A DNA stretch of 64,000 bases from the NCBI GenBank assembly GCA_052267165.1, contig JBKQHO010000059.1:5039-69038 (forward strand). The letters are read 5' to 3'. Of the stretch, positions 1-8,802 are shown piece after piece (the stretch's first letter is position 1; each line of letters opens with the position of its first letter). The DNA is from CAWICD01 sp052267165 (GTDB lineage: Bacteria > Vulcanimicrobiota > Vulcanimicrobiia > Vulcanimicrobiales > Vulcanimicrobiaceae). Under the pieces are notes generated by a model. That model did not search any database and had not been told where the DNA came from. It saw only the letters and a list, made by a program, of their open reading frames with translations. A program made the position numbers and the translations under genes.

Positions 1-1218
1 CCGACCGCGAACACGCAAACAAAAGTCGGCACGTTCCCGAACACGACATTCCTCTACGCGTCCGCGTTCGGGCCGGACGGGCTTGGGTATGCGATGTCGT
101 CGAGCGAAGTCTACAGCTTCACCGACGCGCCCACGCCGACGATCACCAAGCTCGGCGCGCCCGTCACGACGTCAGGCCCCGCCATCACGGCCTTCAATTC
201 GGGCGACCTCGCGGTCGATCTCAACAACGTCGGCTGGGTCATCCTTTCGAATAACAGCACCGGCCTGAGCTACCTCTATCAGATCGCATTCGGCGCGACT
301 TCGAGCCAGCTGACGCGCGCGGCCCAGATCACGCTCGGCGGCAACGCCTACACGACGGCCGACCTCTACTCGCTCGCGTTCGGCGCCGACGGCAATCTCT
401 ACACCACGAGCGGAAACACCGGCACGCTCTACCAAGTCAATGAAACGACCGGGGCCATGACGTCGGAAGGCACGCAGGGCGTCGCGCTGTACGATTTGGC
501 GAGCTGTCCGTTCCAACCGCTGACCACGCTAACGAAAAGCGGTCCGGCGAAGAGCACGACCGGCGAACTCGTGTCGTATTCGATCGCGACCGCAAACTCG
601 GCCTCTGCCCATGCGATCGCTCCCACCGTGACGCTGACGGACCCGGTTCCCACCGGGATCACCCTGCTCAGCGAAAGCTGTACGGTCAGCGGAGGCGCCG
701 TCTGCGGAACGCCCGCCGTCTCCGGACAGACCGTCACGGTCTCCGTCACCTCGCTCTCCCCCGGAGCCGGCGCGACCCTCACGATCCACGGCCGAAACGT
801 CTCGTTGCCGTTCGGCACAACGACGAACACTGCGAGCGCCACCTCACCCTTCGGGGTGTTCGCGAACGCTTCGGCCTCGACGAGCGTCGTCGCCAATCTG
901 CTGTCGAAAACGGTCGCCAACATCACGGAAAGCATCGCGGCGGGAACGAGCGTGAAAGCCGTTCCAGGCGACGCGCTCGAGTACGTGCTGACCTATACGA
1001 ATTACACCAACGCTCCGCTCTACAACTTCACGATCACCGATACGGTGCCGGCAAACGACACGTACCTCGCGGCGAGCTCGACCTGCGTCGCGGTGCCGGC
1101 CGGCGCGACGTGCACGCCGTCGGGTCCGAGCGCCGGCGTGCTGTCGTGGGCGTTCACGGGTACGCCGCTCGCGGTCGGCGCAACGCTCACGGTCAAATTT
1201 CGCGCGACGGTTAACTGA
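1..1218 (+). CDS. Secreted DUF11-repeat protein, 5' end missing
   Basis: The reading frame is open from base 1 to the TGA at 1216-1218, so the gene starts outside the window. The first 160 or so visible residues are rich in Gly, Thr and Ser with repeated FGADGN-like segments, as in beta-propeller surface proteins. Two DUF11-type beta-sandwich modules follow (roughly codons 175-285 and 295-405). Each has a tract of the type LTDPVPTGI or ITDTVPAND and ends in a G-A-T-L-T strand. DUF11 modules occur in cell-surface or secreted proteins and carry no enzymatic function. No membrane anchor is seen at the C-terminus. A lipoprotein protease follows on the same strand after about 190 bases. The family is clear; the cellular role is unknown. 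Confidence 0.8.
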   Translation, partial: PTANTQTKVGTFPNTTFLYASAFGPDGLGYAMSSSEVYSFTDAPTPTITKLGAPVTTSGPAITAFNSGDLAVDLNNVGWVILSNNSTGLSYLYQIAFGATSSQLTRAAQITLGGNAYTTADLYSLAFGADGNLYTTSGNTGTLYQVNETTGAMTSEGTQGVALYDLASCPFQPLTTLTKSGPAKSTTGELVSYSIATANSASAHAIAPTVTLTDPVPTGITLLSESCTVSGGAVCGTPAVSGQTVTVSVTSLSPGAGATLTIHGRNVSLPFGTTTNTASATSPFGVFANASASTSVVANLLSKTVANITESIAAGTSVKAVPGDALEYVLTYTNYTNAPLYNFTITDTVPANDTYLAASSTCVAVPAGATCTPSGPSAGVLSWAFTGTPLAVGATLTVKFRATVN

Positions 1219-1405
1219 GCCGGTAGCTGGCAACGGATAGAGCGCGGTCAGAAGGGACTTTTCCGCCCGGCAGGCAAAACGCGTGCATCCGCCGCGCGGC
1301 AACCGTTCTGTCGAACCGGTCTCTCTTCGTTATCAAACGCTCACATCGTTCGGTCGTAGCCGCGCGCGGCGTAACCGTGCTTCACTTGCCAGCGAGGCCC
1401 TCACC

Positions 1406-3226
1406 ATGACACGTCGTTCACGAAGTGTTCTTGCGGTCGTTGCGCTCCTCTTTCTCGCCGGCTGCGGCGGAGGAGGCGGCGCGAACACGACGCCGCTGAG
1501 CGCCGGTCCGCTCACGACCGCGGCAAATACCGCCTCGACCTACGCGTCCGCGGTCGCCCAATCGGCGCCAAGCGGCGTTCGCACGTTCGTGCACCTGCCG
1601 TTGCGCAACAGCGATCAGCTCGACAGTCTCATCGAACAGCAGAGCACCAAGGGTTCGCCCCTGTACGGTCACTGGCTGACGCCGGCGCAGTTCCGGGATA
1701 CGTACGGCCCGGCCGCCGCCGATCTGCAATCCGCCGCCGCCGCTTTGCAAGCGAGCGGCTTCAAGACCACCATCACCTCGCAGACCATCATCGCCGACGC
1801 GCCGCAAGCGATCGTCGAGCGAACCTTCGCGATCCATCTTCGACCGCGGACCGAGTCGGTGATGCGCCAAGCCGTCTCGACGCTGGCCGCAGACCGGGCC
1901 CCGACGGTGCCTGCGGCGTTAGCGCGCTTCAACCCGCAGATCTTGGCCTTCGCACCCGTTCACCTGCATCATCCCGATCATATGGTCGTTCCGTTATCCG
2001 ATCCGGACAACCGCTACGGTCCGATCGGCGGCTACTGGTTCGACGATCTCAAAGAAGCCTATCGGTATCCCGCATATGACGTCGCACGCGGCCAAGGCCG
2101 CACGATCGCTATCCTCTCGGCCGGTGACTTCCTCGACAGCGACATAGCGTTGTACTTCGGACACGAGCACCTGGCCGTTCCCGCGATCTCGAGGGAAGCG
2201 GTTAACGGAGGCCCGCCGCCCTTCGATCCGAACAGCAACACGTCCGTCGAGTCCACGCTCGACGTCCAGCAAGCCGGCGGCTCGGCACCCGGTGCGAAGA
2301 TCGTCGTTTACGGGGTGCCCGACGCCTCAGACGTCTCTTTCATTTCGGCCTATTTGACGATGGCGGAAGACGATACGGCCGACGTCGTGAGCACGTCGTT
2401 TGGGATCTGCGAGCTCTATTACAAGGCCACGTACAACGACGGCCAAGATTTCACCTATCTCCTGCAGATCTACCACGACGTGTTCAGACAGATGAACACG
2501 CAGGGAATGACGCTCGTCAACTCATCCGGCGACTTCGGTGCGCTCGGCTGCACGGACACGAGCTTTGCGACCGCGACGCTCGGCGTCGATGCTTCGGGCG
2601 ACGACCCCGACGTCACCGCGGTGGGCGGAACGAATCTGGTCACGACCCACGTCAAAGACTCGTTGGAATCGAACTACGTCAGGGAGAACGCGTTCTACGA
2701 CAAGTTCGCAGCGGACTCGGGGTATCCGAGCGGAGAGGTCTGGGGTTCGGGCGGGGGCAAGAGCGTCTTCTTCTCGAAGCCGACCTACCAGCGTTTGGTG
2801 AACACGCACACGAGCGCGCGCGCCGTTCCCGACGTCTCGATGCACATGGGCGGCTGCCCCGTGGGATCGGTTTTGCCGTGCGCTACCGATCGCAGCTACG
2901 ACCTCGCGTATTTTGGCGGAACATTGTTCGGCCTGGTTGGGACCAGCGCCTCGGCGCCGGAGTTCGCCGGACTGCAAGCAATCCAGGATGGGGTGCTCGG
3001 CAATCGTCAGGGCAACGTCAACTTCTTGCTCTACGCGTTGGCCGCCTCGAACAGCTTCGGGAACGGTCCGATCTTCAACGAAGACATTCCCGGAAACGAC
3101 GGCTACTACTCGACCTCGCGCGGTTACAACTTCGTGCTCGGCAACGGTACCGTCAACGGCGCGCAATATGCGGTCGAGCCCTTCGGTCCGTTCGCCGGCA
3201 ACCCGCGAACGCCGACCAACCCGTAA
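1406..3226 (+). CDS. Sedolisin (kumamolisin-type, S53) serine carboxyl protease, lipoprotein
   Basis: This is a secreted pepstatin-insensitive acid endopeptidase of family S53. The start at 1406 was chosen because it gives a lipoprotein signal with lipobox LAGC followed by a Gly run. Upstream in-frame codons add only an Arg-rich non-signal stretch. Residues about 50-200 form the pro-kumamolisin activation domain (HLPLRNSDQLD, YGHWLTPAQF). The catalytic domain follows, with Glu282 and Asp286 in the E-S-T-L-D motif, the oxyanion Asp376 in SSGDFG and nucleophile Ser514 in GTSASAPE. All catalytic residues are present and the length of 606 aa is normal for the family. The likely role is degradation of external protein in an acidic habitat. 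The family call is very secure; the substrate is unknown. Confidence 0.93.
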   Translation: MTRRSRSVLAVVALLFLAGCGGGGGANTTPLSAGPLTTAANTASTYASAVAQSAPSGVRTFVHLPLRNSDQLDSLIEQQSTKGSPLYGHWLTPAQFRDTYGPAAADLQSAAAALQASGFKTTITSQTIIADAPQAIVERTFAIHLRPRTESVMRQAVSTLAADRAPTVPAALARFNPQILAFAPVHLHHPDHMVVPLSDPDNRYGPIGGYWFDDLKEAYRYPAYDVARGQGRTIAILSAGDFLDSDIALYFGHEHLAVPAISREAVNGGPPPFDPNSNTSVESTLDVQQAGGSAPGAKIVVYGVPDASDVSFISAYLTMAEDDTADVVSTSFGICELYYKATYNDGQDFTYLLQIYHDVFRQMNTQGMTLVNSSGDFGALGCTDTSFATATLGVDASGDDPDVTAVGGTNLVTTHVKDSLESNYVRENAFYDKFAADSGYPSGEVWGSGGGKSVFFSKPTYQRLVNTHTSARAVPDVSMHMGGCPVGSVLPCATDRSYDLAYFGGTLFGLVGTSASAPEFAGLQAIQDGVLGNRQGNVNFLLYALAASNSFGNGPIFNEDIPGNDGYYSTSRGYNFVLGNGTVNGAQYAVEPFGPFAGNPRTPTNP

Positions 3227-3333
3227 GCGAGGAATCGCTCCTCCGCATGAGCGGCGAGGTCGCGCCCCGCAGCCTTCGGCCCAGTTCGTGTCTACTGGAG
3301 CCCGGCCGGGGGGCGCGACCATCGTCGCGAGGC

Positions 3334-3543
3334 CTATTCTTTCTCGTACTTAAAGCTGACGCGTAACCTGGTGCGAAACGCTTCGACTCCGCCCTTGTCG
3401 TCGAGCGCGATATCCTGCTCGACGACTTCAGCGACGCGCAGATCTCGCAACGTGGTCGACGCGGTGGCCAACGCCACCCTGGCCGCATCCTCCCAACCGG
3501 TCGGGCTCGTACCGATGAGCTCAGTGACGCGATAGACGCTCAT
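3334..3543 (-). CDS. Dodecin family flavin-binding protein
   Basis: This 69-residue protein matches dodecin along its whole length. It opens with YRVTELIGTS and contains the WEDAARVALATAS helix and the RDLRVAEVVEQD strand. The usual closing strand RLRVSFKYE is also present. Dodecins are small dodecameric proteins that store or buffer flavins (or CoA) in the cytosol. A clear ribosome-binding site, GAGGAG, lies 6 nt before the ATG. It is transcribed convergently to the protease gene and looks monocistronic. Nothing is truncated. It is one of the most secure short genes of the window. Confidence 0.93.
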   Translation of the reverse strand: MSVYRVTELIGTSPTGWEDAARVALATASTTLRDLRVAEVVEQDIALDDKGGVEAFRTRLRVSFKYEKE

Positions 3544-3823
3544 GCAAATCTCCTCGTAAACGCCTTGGTCGCCTCACCTTCTGGACAGGCGTGTTTGCAA
3601 CATGCGCCGCAGCCGCAATTCGCTTGCGGCATTCGGCGCGGATTTGTCCACGTAAATGCGGATCGCTCAACGTGGGGCGCCGGGAGCGGCGTGAGCTACG
3701 CCGAATGATCTATTCGCCCTTGACTTCGCGCTCGGGCGCAGACCATAATCCGAGGAAGCCTTTTCTCAATGCCAGCGGATAGCTGGTAGAGTCTTGCCGT
3801 GATCTCTGTTACTCCTGAAGTCT

Positions 3824-4810
3824 ATGGCTGAAATCATGGTCGTCGACGACATGCCGGAACTGCTGGACCTCTACGAGCGTCTGCTGAGCCGGGTCGACGG
3901 CGTCAACACGCATCGCTTCGAGTCCCCGCTCCTGGCCCTGCTTTGGGCCTGGGAAAACGAGCCGGACCTGCTCATCGTCGACTACGAGATGCCGGAAATG
4001 AACGGCGTGGAGCTGGTGGCGCGATTCCGGAGACGGCATGCGTCGGGCCGGGTCCCGATCATGATGATAACGTCGCACGACGACAAGAACCTTCGCTATC
4101 TGGCGTTGGACCTCGGCGTAGACGAATATCTGAACAAGCCGATCGATTCGATCGAGTTCAGGAAGCGCGTTCGCAATCTGCTGCGCTGGCGCGATAACAG
4201 CTGGGCCCGTTTAGGCGTGCACGACAAGAACGTCATGCACCAGCTCATGCGCGTCAACGAGTTCCACGAGCATGAGACGAGGAATCACTTTCTGCGCATC
4301 GGTCACTATGCGCGCCTGCTGGCACGCGCGATCGGGATTTCGCAGCATCAGCAGGACTTGCTGTTCCTGGCGGCTCCGCTGCTCGACATCGGGAAGGTCG
4401 GTATTCCGGATCGCGTGCTGCTCAAGCAGGGAAAGCTGACGGCTGAAGAGTTCGTGGTGGTCAGAACGCACGCCGACGTGGGGCACGAGATCCTCAAAGG
4501 CAGCGACTCTCCGCTGCTGCAGCTTGCGGCTGAGATTGCGTTGTCGCACCACGAGAGGTACGACGGCGCCGGCTATCCCAACCGCTGCCAAGCCGAGGCT
4601 ATCCCGATATCCGGGCGCATCGGCGCGATCGTCGACGTCTTCGACGCGCTGCTCTCCGAGCGCCCGTACAAGCCGGCTTGGCCGCTACGGGATGCAGTCG
4701 AAGCGTTGAGTCAGGGGCGCCGCGACGGCCAGTTCGACCCGGCCGTACACGACGCGTTCATCGACATCATTCCGCAAATCCAGGAGATCAGCGCGCACTT
4801 CAGCGGTTAG
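3824..4810 (+). CDS. Response regulator with degenerate HD-GYP domain
   Basis: An N-terminal receiver domain (residues 1-120) has the acidic pair D8-D9, phospho-acceptor Asp53 and Lys105. An HD-GYP domain follows (about 150-320), of the class that hydrolyses cyclic di-GMP. The GYP signature is intact (HHERYDGAGYP, 242-252), as is the upstream E-x-E-T-x-N-H helix near 149-155. The metal-binding HD motif, normally L-H-D-I-G-K, reads L-L-D-I-G-K at 186-191: the histidine is replaced by Leu187. The protein may therefore be catalytically weak or act as a c-di-GMP or protein-binding regulator. No cognate kinase lies next to it. A GGDEF cyclase is encoded 8 kb away. The family call is secure; the activity is open. 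Confidence 0.92.
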   Translation: MAEIMVVDDMPELLDLYERLLSRVDGVNTHRFESPLLALLWAWENEPDLLIVDYEMPEMNGVELVARFRRRHASGRVPIMMITSHDDKNLRYLALDLGVDEYLNKPIDSIEFRKRVRNLLRWRDNSWARLGVHDKNVMHQLMRVNEFHEHETRNHFLRIGHYARLLARAIGISQHQQDLLFLAAPLLDIGKVGIPDRVLLKQGKLTAEEFVVVRTHADVGHEILKGSDSPLLQLAAEIALSHHERYDGAGYPNRCQAEAIPISGRIGAIVDVFDALLSERPYKPAWPLRDAVEALSQGRRDGQFDPAVHDAFIDIIPQIQEISAHFSG

Positions 4811-4857
4811 CCGTGCGCGCGATCCGATGAGATCGAGAGCACAGCCGTCGGGCGCGA

Positions 4858-6462
4858 TCAGTGCGGGATGATCCAGGGGATCACAAACTGTTGGAAAGTC
4901 ACGAGCAAGCCGAGCGCGATGGTGAGCAAGATGCTGTGCTTGAAGGTGCGCGCGAACACGACGCCCTCTTGTCCCTTCAAGTCGGTTACGGTGACGCCGG
5001 TGGCGATGTTTTGCGGCGAGATCATCTTGCCCATGACGCCGCCCGACGAATTGGTGGCCGCGAACAGGACCGGGTTGAGATGCAGTTGGGTGGCCGCGAC
5101 GACTTGGAGGTTGCCGAAGAGCGCGTTGCCCGAGGTGTCGCTGCCCGATAAGAAGACCGCGACCCAACCGAGGAACGGTGAGAGGAGCACGAACCAGAGG
5201 CCCACCGACGCGACGCCCAAGCCGAGTGTGTAGTTGAGGCCGGAGTAGTTCATCAGATACGCAAGCCCGATGATCAGCATCACGGTCAGGACCGCGAGCC
5301 GGATCTGACGCCACGTCGCGCCTGCGCTGCGCAGAAAGTCGAGCGGCGACATGCGGGCCACCAAGGCGGTGATGGCCGCAGCCAGCAGGATCGCGGTGCC
5401 CGTTCCAAGCGGTTGGAAATCGTAGATCGCTTTGTAAGCAGCACCCTTGTAGAGCGTGATGGAGACGGCCTCGTTGAGGCCGGGCCACGGCAGCTTCCGA
5501 TCGCCGATCTTGAAGATTTCCAGCGCCGTCCAGACGATCACGGTAGCCGACACGATGATCCAGGGCGACCAGGCCTGCCACGCGGTGGCCGCGGCCGATT
5601 GGCGAGGCGCCGACGGAAGCTCGCGCACCGCGAATTCCGGATCGGGCACGGGTTTCCAAATTTGCAGGAAGAGCAGCGTCGTGATGAGCGAGCCCATCGA
5701 CGAGAGCACGTCGGTCAAACTGTAGCTGATGAAGTTGGAGCAGACGAACTGGACGAGGCCGAAACTGCCTCCGGCCACCAGCAATACGGGCCAGAGCGCA
5801 CGGAGCGAACGCAGGCCGCCATAGACCCACATCACATAGAACGGGAGCAGCAACGCGAAAATCGGCAACTGGCGCCCCACCATCGAGCCGAGTACGATGG
5901 GCGACAAGTGCGTGACCGCGCCGAGCACGGTGATCGGCACGCCGAGCGCGCCGAACGCGACCGGCGCGGTGTTGAAGATCAGGGTGAAAACCAGCGCCTC
6001 GAGCGCGGGAAAGCCGACCAAGATGAGCAGCGAGCTCGTGATCGCGACCGGCGTTCCGAAGCCCGCGATGCCCTCCAGCAGCGCGCCGAAGCAAAAGCCG
6101 ATGACGACCAGCACCACGCGCCGGTCGCTGGGCAGATGCTGCAACACCCACTCGCGGAAGGTTTCGAAGCGGCCCGAGCGCACCGCGACGTTGTAGAGCA
6201 GCAGCGCGTTGAACACGATCCACATCACCGGCCAAACGGCGAAGACCGCGCCGTTGGCGATGGCGCCGAAGGCCAGACCGATCGGAAAATGCCAGAGGCC
6301 GACCGCGATGAGCAGCCCGACGACGAGGCCGGCGAGTGAAGCCTGCCAGGCGGGCCGGCGAAACGCGCCGAGCCCCACGAGAACCGCGACGACCGGCAGC
6401 GCCGCCACGACGAACGAAGGTAATAGGCCGCCGGGAAGCGGCGTCAGCAGCTGTTGGAACAT
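4858..6462 (-). CDS. lctP: L-lactate permease
   Basis: A 534-residue inner-membrane protein with about a dozen hydrophobic segments and the conserved family blocks GALLEGIAGFGTP near residues 125-137 and a C-terminal TNSSGGVMGKMISPQN block. LctP carriers import L-lactate, D-lactate or glycolate with protons. The start is 206 bases from the divergent GntR/FCD regulator, the standard arrangement for lactate uptake under an LldR-like repressor. Two hydroxy-acid dehydrogenase genes lie 17-22 kb away, at 24029-26764 and 27446-28549, and could use the imported substrate. The length and all blocks are intact. Confidence 0.95.
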   Translation of the reverse strand: MFQQLLTPLPGGLLPSFVVAALPVVAVLVGLGAFRRPAWQASLAGLVVGLLIAVGLWHFPIGLAFGAIANGAVFAVWPVMWIVFNALLLYNVAVRSGRFETFREWVLQHLPSDRRVVLVVIGFCFGALLEGIAGFGTPVAITSSLLILVGFPALEALVFTLIFNTAPVAFGALGVPITVLGAVTHLSPIVLGSMVGRQLPIFALLLPFYVMWVYGGLRSLRALWPVLLVAGGSFGLVQFVCSNFISYSLTDVLSSMGSLITTLLFLQIWKPVPDPEFAVRELPSAPRQSAAATAWQAWSPWIIVSATVIVWTALEIFKIGDRKLPWPGLNEAVSITLYKGAAYKAIYDFQPLGTGTAILLAAAITALVARMSPLDFLRSAGATWRQIRLAVLTVMLIIGLAYLMNYSGLNYTLGLGVASVGLWFVLLSPFLGWVAVFLSGSDTSGNALFGNLQVVAATQLHLNPVLFAATNSSGGVMGKMISPQNIATGVTVTDLKGQEGVVFARTFKHSILLTIALGLLVTFQQFVIPWIIPH

Positions 6463-6550
6463 CGCGCCTTTCCTCAGGGACAGGGAACGTCAGATCGCCC
6501 GTAGGCCACTCTGTGGTCCGGAAAGCAGGCCGCCTCTTACGACGGCGCTT

Positions 6551-6640
6551 GTATCCAGTATCCGGTATCCAAGTGCAATGAAGGAAGTATACGGTAAAAC
6601 TTTTTGCCGGTCAAGCGTTTGTATCCCAAATACTTGACCG
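6551..6640. promoter_or_regulatory. Operator-like region between lactate permease and GntR gene
   Basis: The intergenic region holds repeated hexamers GTATCC at 6551, 6558, 6565 and 6621, plus GTATAC at 6587. It also contains a perfect 8-bp inverted repeat, CGGTCAAG (6608-6615) and CTTGACCG (6633-6640), separated by 17 bp. The right arm overlaps the putative -35 box of the regulator gene. FCD-type GntR repressors bind short inverted repeats with GT...AC half-sites, so this is the expected place for autoregulation and permease control. Binding itself is inferred. Confidence 0.5.
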
Positions 6641-6662
6641 TCGCCTCCGGGTCGCGTAAGCT
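6634..6662 (+). promoter_or_regulatory. Putative promoter of the GntR gene, leaderless
   Basis: TTGACC (6634-6639), a 17-nt spacer and TAAGCT (6657-6662) fit a sigma-70 promoter with a moderate -10 box. The -10 box ends 6 nt before the ATG at 6669, so transcription would start at or next to the start codon. No Shine-Dalgarno sequence is present upstream, consistent with a leaderless message. Confidence 0.35.
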
Positions 6663-6668
6663 GGCGCC

Positions 6669-7358
6669 ATGGCACAAACGCCGTCACCCGCGAAGGCTGA
6701 GGGGCTGCGCGGCCGTTTGGAGCGGCCCCGCTCCCTACGAGAGCAGATCTACCACCGGCTGCGAACCGCGATCTTCACGGGCGAACTCGCTCCCGGCGCG
6801 CCCGTCATCGAGGCGGACGTGGCCGCGAGTCTCGGGGTGAGCCGGACGCCGGTCCGGGAGGCTTTGCGCCGCCTCGAGAGCGAGGGAATGCTCGAGCCGC
6901 GCGGCGCGCGCGGCACCGTCGTGCGCGAGCTAGAGCGCGAGGAAGTCGAGTGCATGTTCGACATCCGCGAGGCGCTCGAGACGATCGCCGCCCAGCGCGC
7001 CTCGCGCCGCATGAGCGAGCGTGACTACGCAGAGCTCGAACGGCTGCTCGAACGCATGAAGAAGCACGTCGACGATCCGACTGAGCTCGAAGATCTCGAC
7101 ACCCAGTTCCATGCACGAATTCTGTCCCACGCCGACGGCAAGCGACTCCAAAAGATGCTCGGTGACCTTCGCGGCGACATCCTGCTGTGGCGCTTCATCG
7201 CACTCGGGACGCACGAGCGGCGGCACGAGATCGTCGAAGAGCACAGCGCCATGGTCGCCGCCATGCGCTCGCACGACGACGCGGCGGTCGCACGCGCGAC
7301 CTCACGTCACATTCAAAACACGAAAGCCGCCGTGCAGCACCACGGCGACGCCGCCTAA
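6669..7358 (+). CDS. GntR family regulator, FCD (FadR-type) ligand domain
   Basis: The N-terminal winged helix (residues about 20-85) has the GntR pattern REQIYHRLRTAIFTGEL and VSRTPVREALRRLE. The C-terminal all-helical FCD domain (about 95-220) has FDIREALET and later His residues that bind metal and ligand in this family. The gene is divergent from lactate permease, which makes an LldR-like lactate or glycolate sensor the best guess. The N-terminal extension of about 17 residues is slightly long but unremarkable. The start ATG lacks an RBS and may be leaderless. The specific effector is inferred from context only. Confidence 0.9.
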   Translation: MAQTPSPAKAEGLRGRLERPRSLREQIYHRLRTAIFTGELAPGAPVIEADVAASLGVSRTPVREALRRLESEGMLEPRGARGTVVRELEREEVECMFDIREALETIAAQRASRRMSERDYAELERLLERMKKHVDDPTELEDLDTQFHARILSHADGKRLQKMLGDLRGDILLWRFIALGTHERRHEIVEEHSAMVAAMRSHDDAAVARATSRHIQNTKAAVQHHGDAA

Positions 7359-7412
7359 CGCCCTCTCCTAACTTGGGGCCGCCCTCTCGAGCCCGCGAGG
7401 AGCGCGCCGCGC

Positions 7413-7895
7413 TCAGCGGTCGTAGACGCGGATCCCGCCGCAATATCCATAGCCGCCGCGGTAGTAGCCCCCGTGCCACCAGCCCGGATTCCCGAAGTAG
7501 AACCCGAGATCGACCGATGGCCCGGAGTAGTACCAAGGATGGCCGTAGTAGTATGGGACGCCGCCGTAAAAGGCGTAGGGCGTGTCGACTTCATTGGCCC
7601 CGAAAAACGAACCTGCATTGTTGCCGAAGAGGCTCACGATCATTCCGGGCGCGAGCATTATGCCCGTCGGGTTGATGATCGTACCTGGATGGATCCGCAC
7701 GTTGTCGACGTAGCCGCGCTCGTCGCGAACGCTCAGGTTGAAATGCCCGTCGAAGCCGGTGACCCGCCCGCGGACCTGCATGTCGGCGGGACGTGCGTAC
7801 GACGGCATCGACTGGGCCGGCGCCGCAAGCGGCGCAACCAGGGCGACGACGGCGAGTGCCGAGGCCGCCAGCGGGGCGAGAATTCTTCTGATCAT
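7413..7895 (-). CDS. Secreted protein, GNPGWWHGGY family, paralogue 1
   Basis: The start at 7895 (MIRRILAP) gives a clean signal peptide ending near APAQS. Upstream in-frame codons do not look like a signal. The mature protein has a short beta domain (RGRVTGFDG, VRDERGYVDNV, GTIINPTG, LAPGMIVS) and an aromatic Tyr/Gly/Trp-rich tail with GNPGWWHGGY. It is clearly paralogous to the next upstream gene (8022-8687), so the pair arose by tandem duplication. I do not recognise a named family. The first half resembles small OB-like or RcnB-type periplasmic domains, but this is weak. Location is predicted periplasmic or extracellular. Confidence 0.75.
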   Translation of the reverse strand: MIRRILAPLAASALAVVALVAPLAAPAQSMPSYARPADMQVRGRVTGFDGHFNLSVRDERGYVDNVRIHPGTIINPTGIMLAPGMIVSLFGNNAGSFFGANEVDTPYAFYGGVPYYYGHPWYYSGPSVDLGFYFGNPGWWHGGYYRGGYGYCGGIRVYDR

Positions 7896-8021
7896 CACAC
7901 TGGAGAAACCACGCAACGACTGCGAAGGCGCATGGAACGGCGTTAGAAGTCGATTAAGAGAGAGCGCGTGGCAAAGCTTCCTTTCCGAGCTTGCCACGCG
8001 CCGGGACTAGGCGGCGAAAAA

Positions 8022-8687
8022 CTAACGGTGGTCTTCGTGGCCGCCGTGCTCGCCCTCGTGGCCACGAGCGTGGCCTTGGTATCCGCTCGGAGCGTTCCCG
8101 TGGGCGCCCGCCGGCGCTCGATAGTAGCCGCCGCGGGCCGGAGGTGCGACGTAGCTACGGCCACGGTACCCACCGCCGCGGTAGACGTCGTTGATATGCA
8201 CGTTGCTATAGACGCGCACGCCCGAGTTCCAGCGATAGCCGCCGCCGAAGTAGCCGCCGTGCCACCAGCCGGGGTTTCCGAAGAAGAATCCGAGGCTGAT
8301 CGAGGGACCGTAGTAGTTCCACGGGTGACCGCCATAGTACGGAGAGCCACCATAGTACGTATACGGCGTATCGACCTCGTTCGCATCGAAGTACGGGCCC
8401 GCATTGTAGCCGAGGATGCTGACGATCATCCCGGGTGCCAGCGTGAGCCCGGTCGGGTTGATGATCGTGCCGTCATGGAGTTGCACGTTATCGATATAGC
8501 CGCGCTCGTCGCGGACCGTCAGGTTGTAACCCCCGTCGAAGCTCGCGATCCGGCCACGGATCTGGGCGTCGGCTTGGGCATACTGGGGTTGTGCGTAGGA
8601 AGGCTCGTCTTGCGCCTGCGCCGCGAGCGGGGCAGCCGCTGCGCAGCTCGCTAGGGTAAAGGCCGCGAGGGCCACGATGTTTCTGTT
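8022..8687 (-). CDS. Secreted protein, GNPGWWHGGY family, paralogue 2 with Gly/His/Arg tail
   Basis: The start at 8687 (MNRNIVALAAF) gives a signal peptide ending near AAQAQ. The body is colinear with the protein at 7413-7895 (RGRIASFDG, VRDERGYIDNV, GTIINPTG, LAPGMIVS, NEVDTPY, GNPGWWHGGY). It continues with about 65 extra residues rich in Gly, Arg and His (GGYRGRS, GHARGHEGEHGG). The His-rich end could bind metal, but this is inference. The two genes are on the same strand about 125 bp apart and may be co-transcribed. Function is unknown. Confidence 0.75.
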   Translation of the reverse strand, partial: NRNIVALAAFTLASCAAAAPLAAQAQDEPSYAQPQYAQADAQIRGRIASFDGGYNLTVRDERGYIDNVQLHDGTIINPTGLTLAPGMIVSILGYNAGPYFDANEVDTPYTYYGGSPYYGGHPWNYYGPSISLGFFFGNPGWWHGGYFGGGYRWNSGVRVYSNVHINDVYRGGGYRGRSYVAPPARGGYYRAPAGAHGNAPSGYQGHARGHEGEHGGHEDHR

Positions 8688-8802
8688 CATCTCCACCTTA
8701 CAACTCGGGCGGCCACGCAAAAGTGCTTGGACCAGGCTCAGAAATCGACTCGGCGCAGTACACTAGCGCCGGCCCGCGCCGGCAACGTACGCTGAATCGA
8801 GC

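Noticed and set aside
3591..3782. A 63-codon frame between dodecin and the HD-GYP gene
   Set aside because: It has no RBS, an Arg/Cys-rich composition and no hydrophobic or domain pattern.
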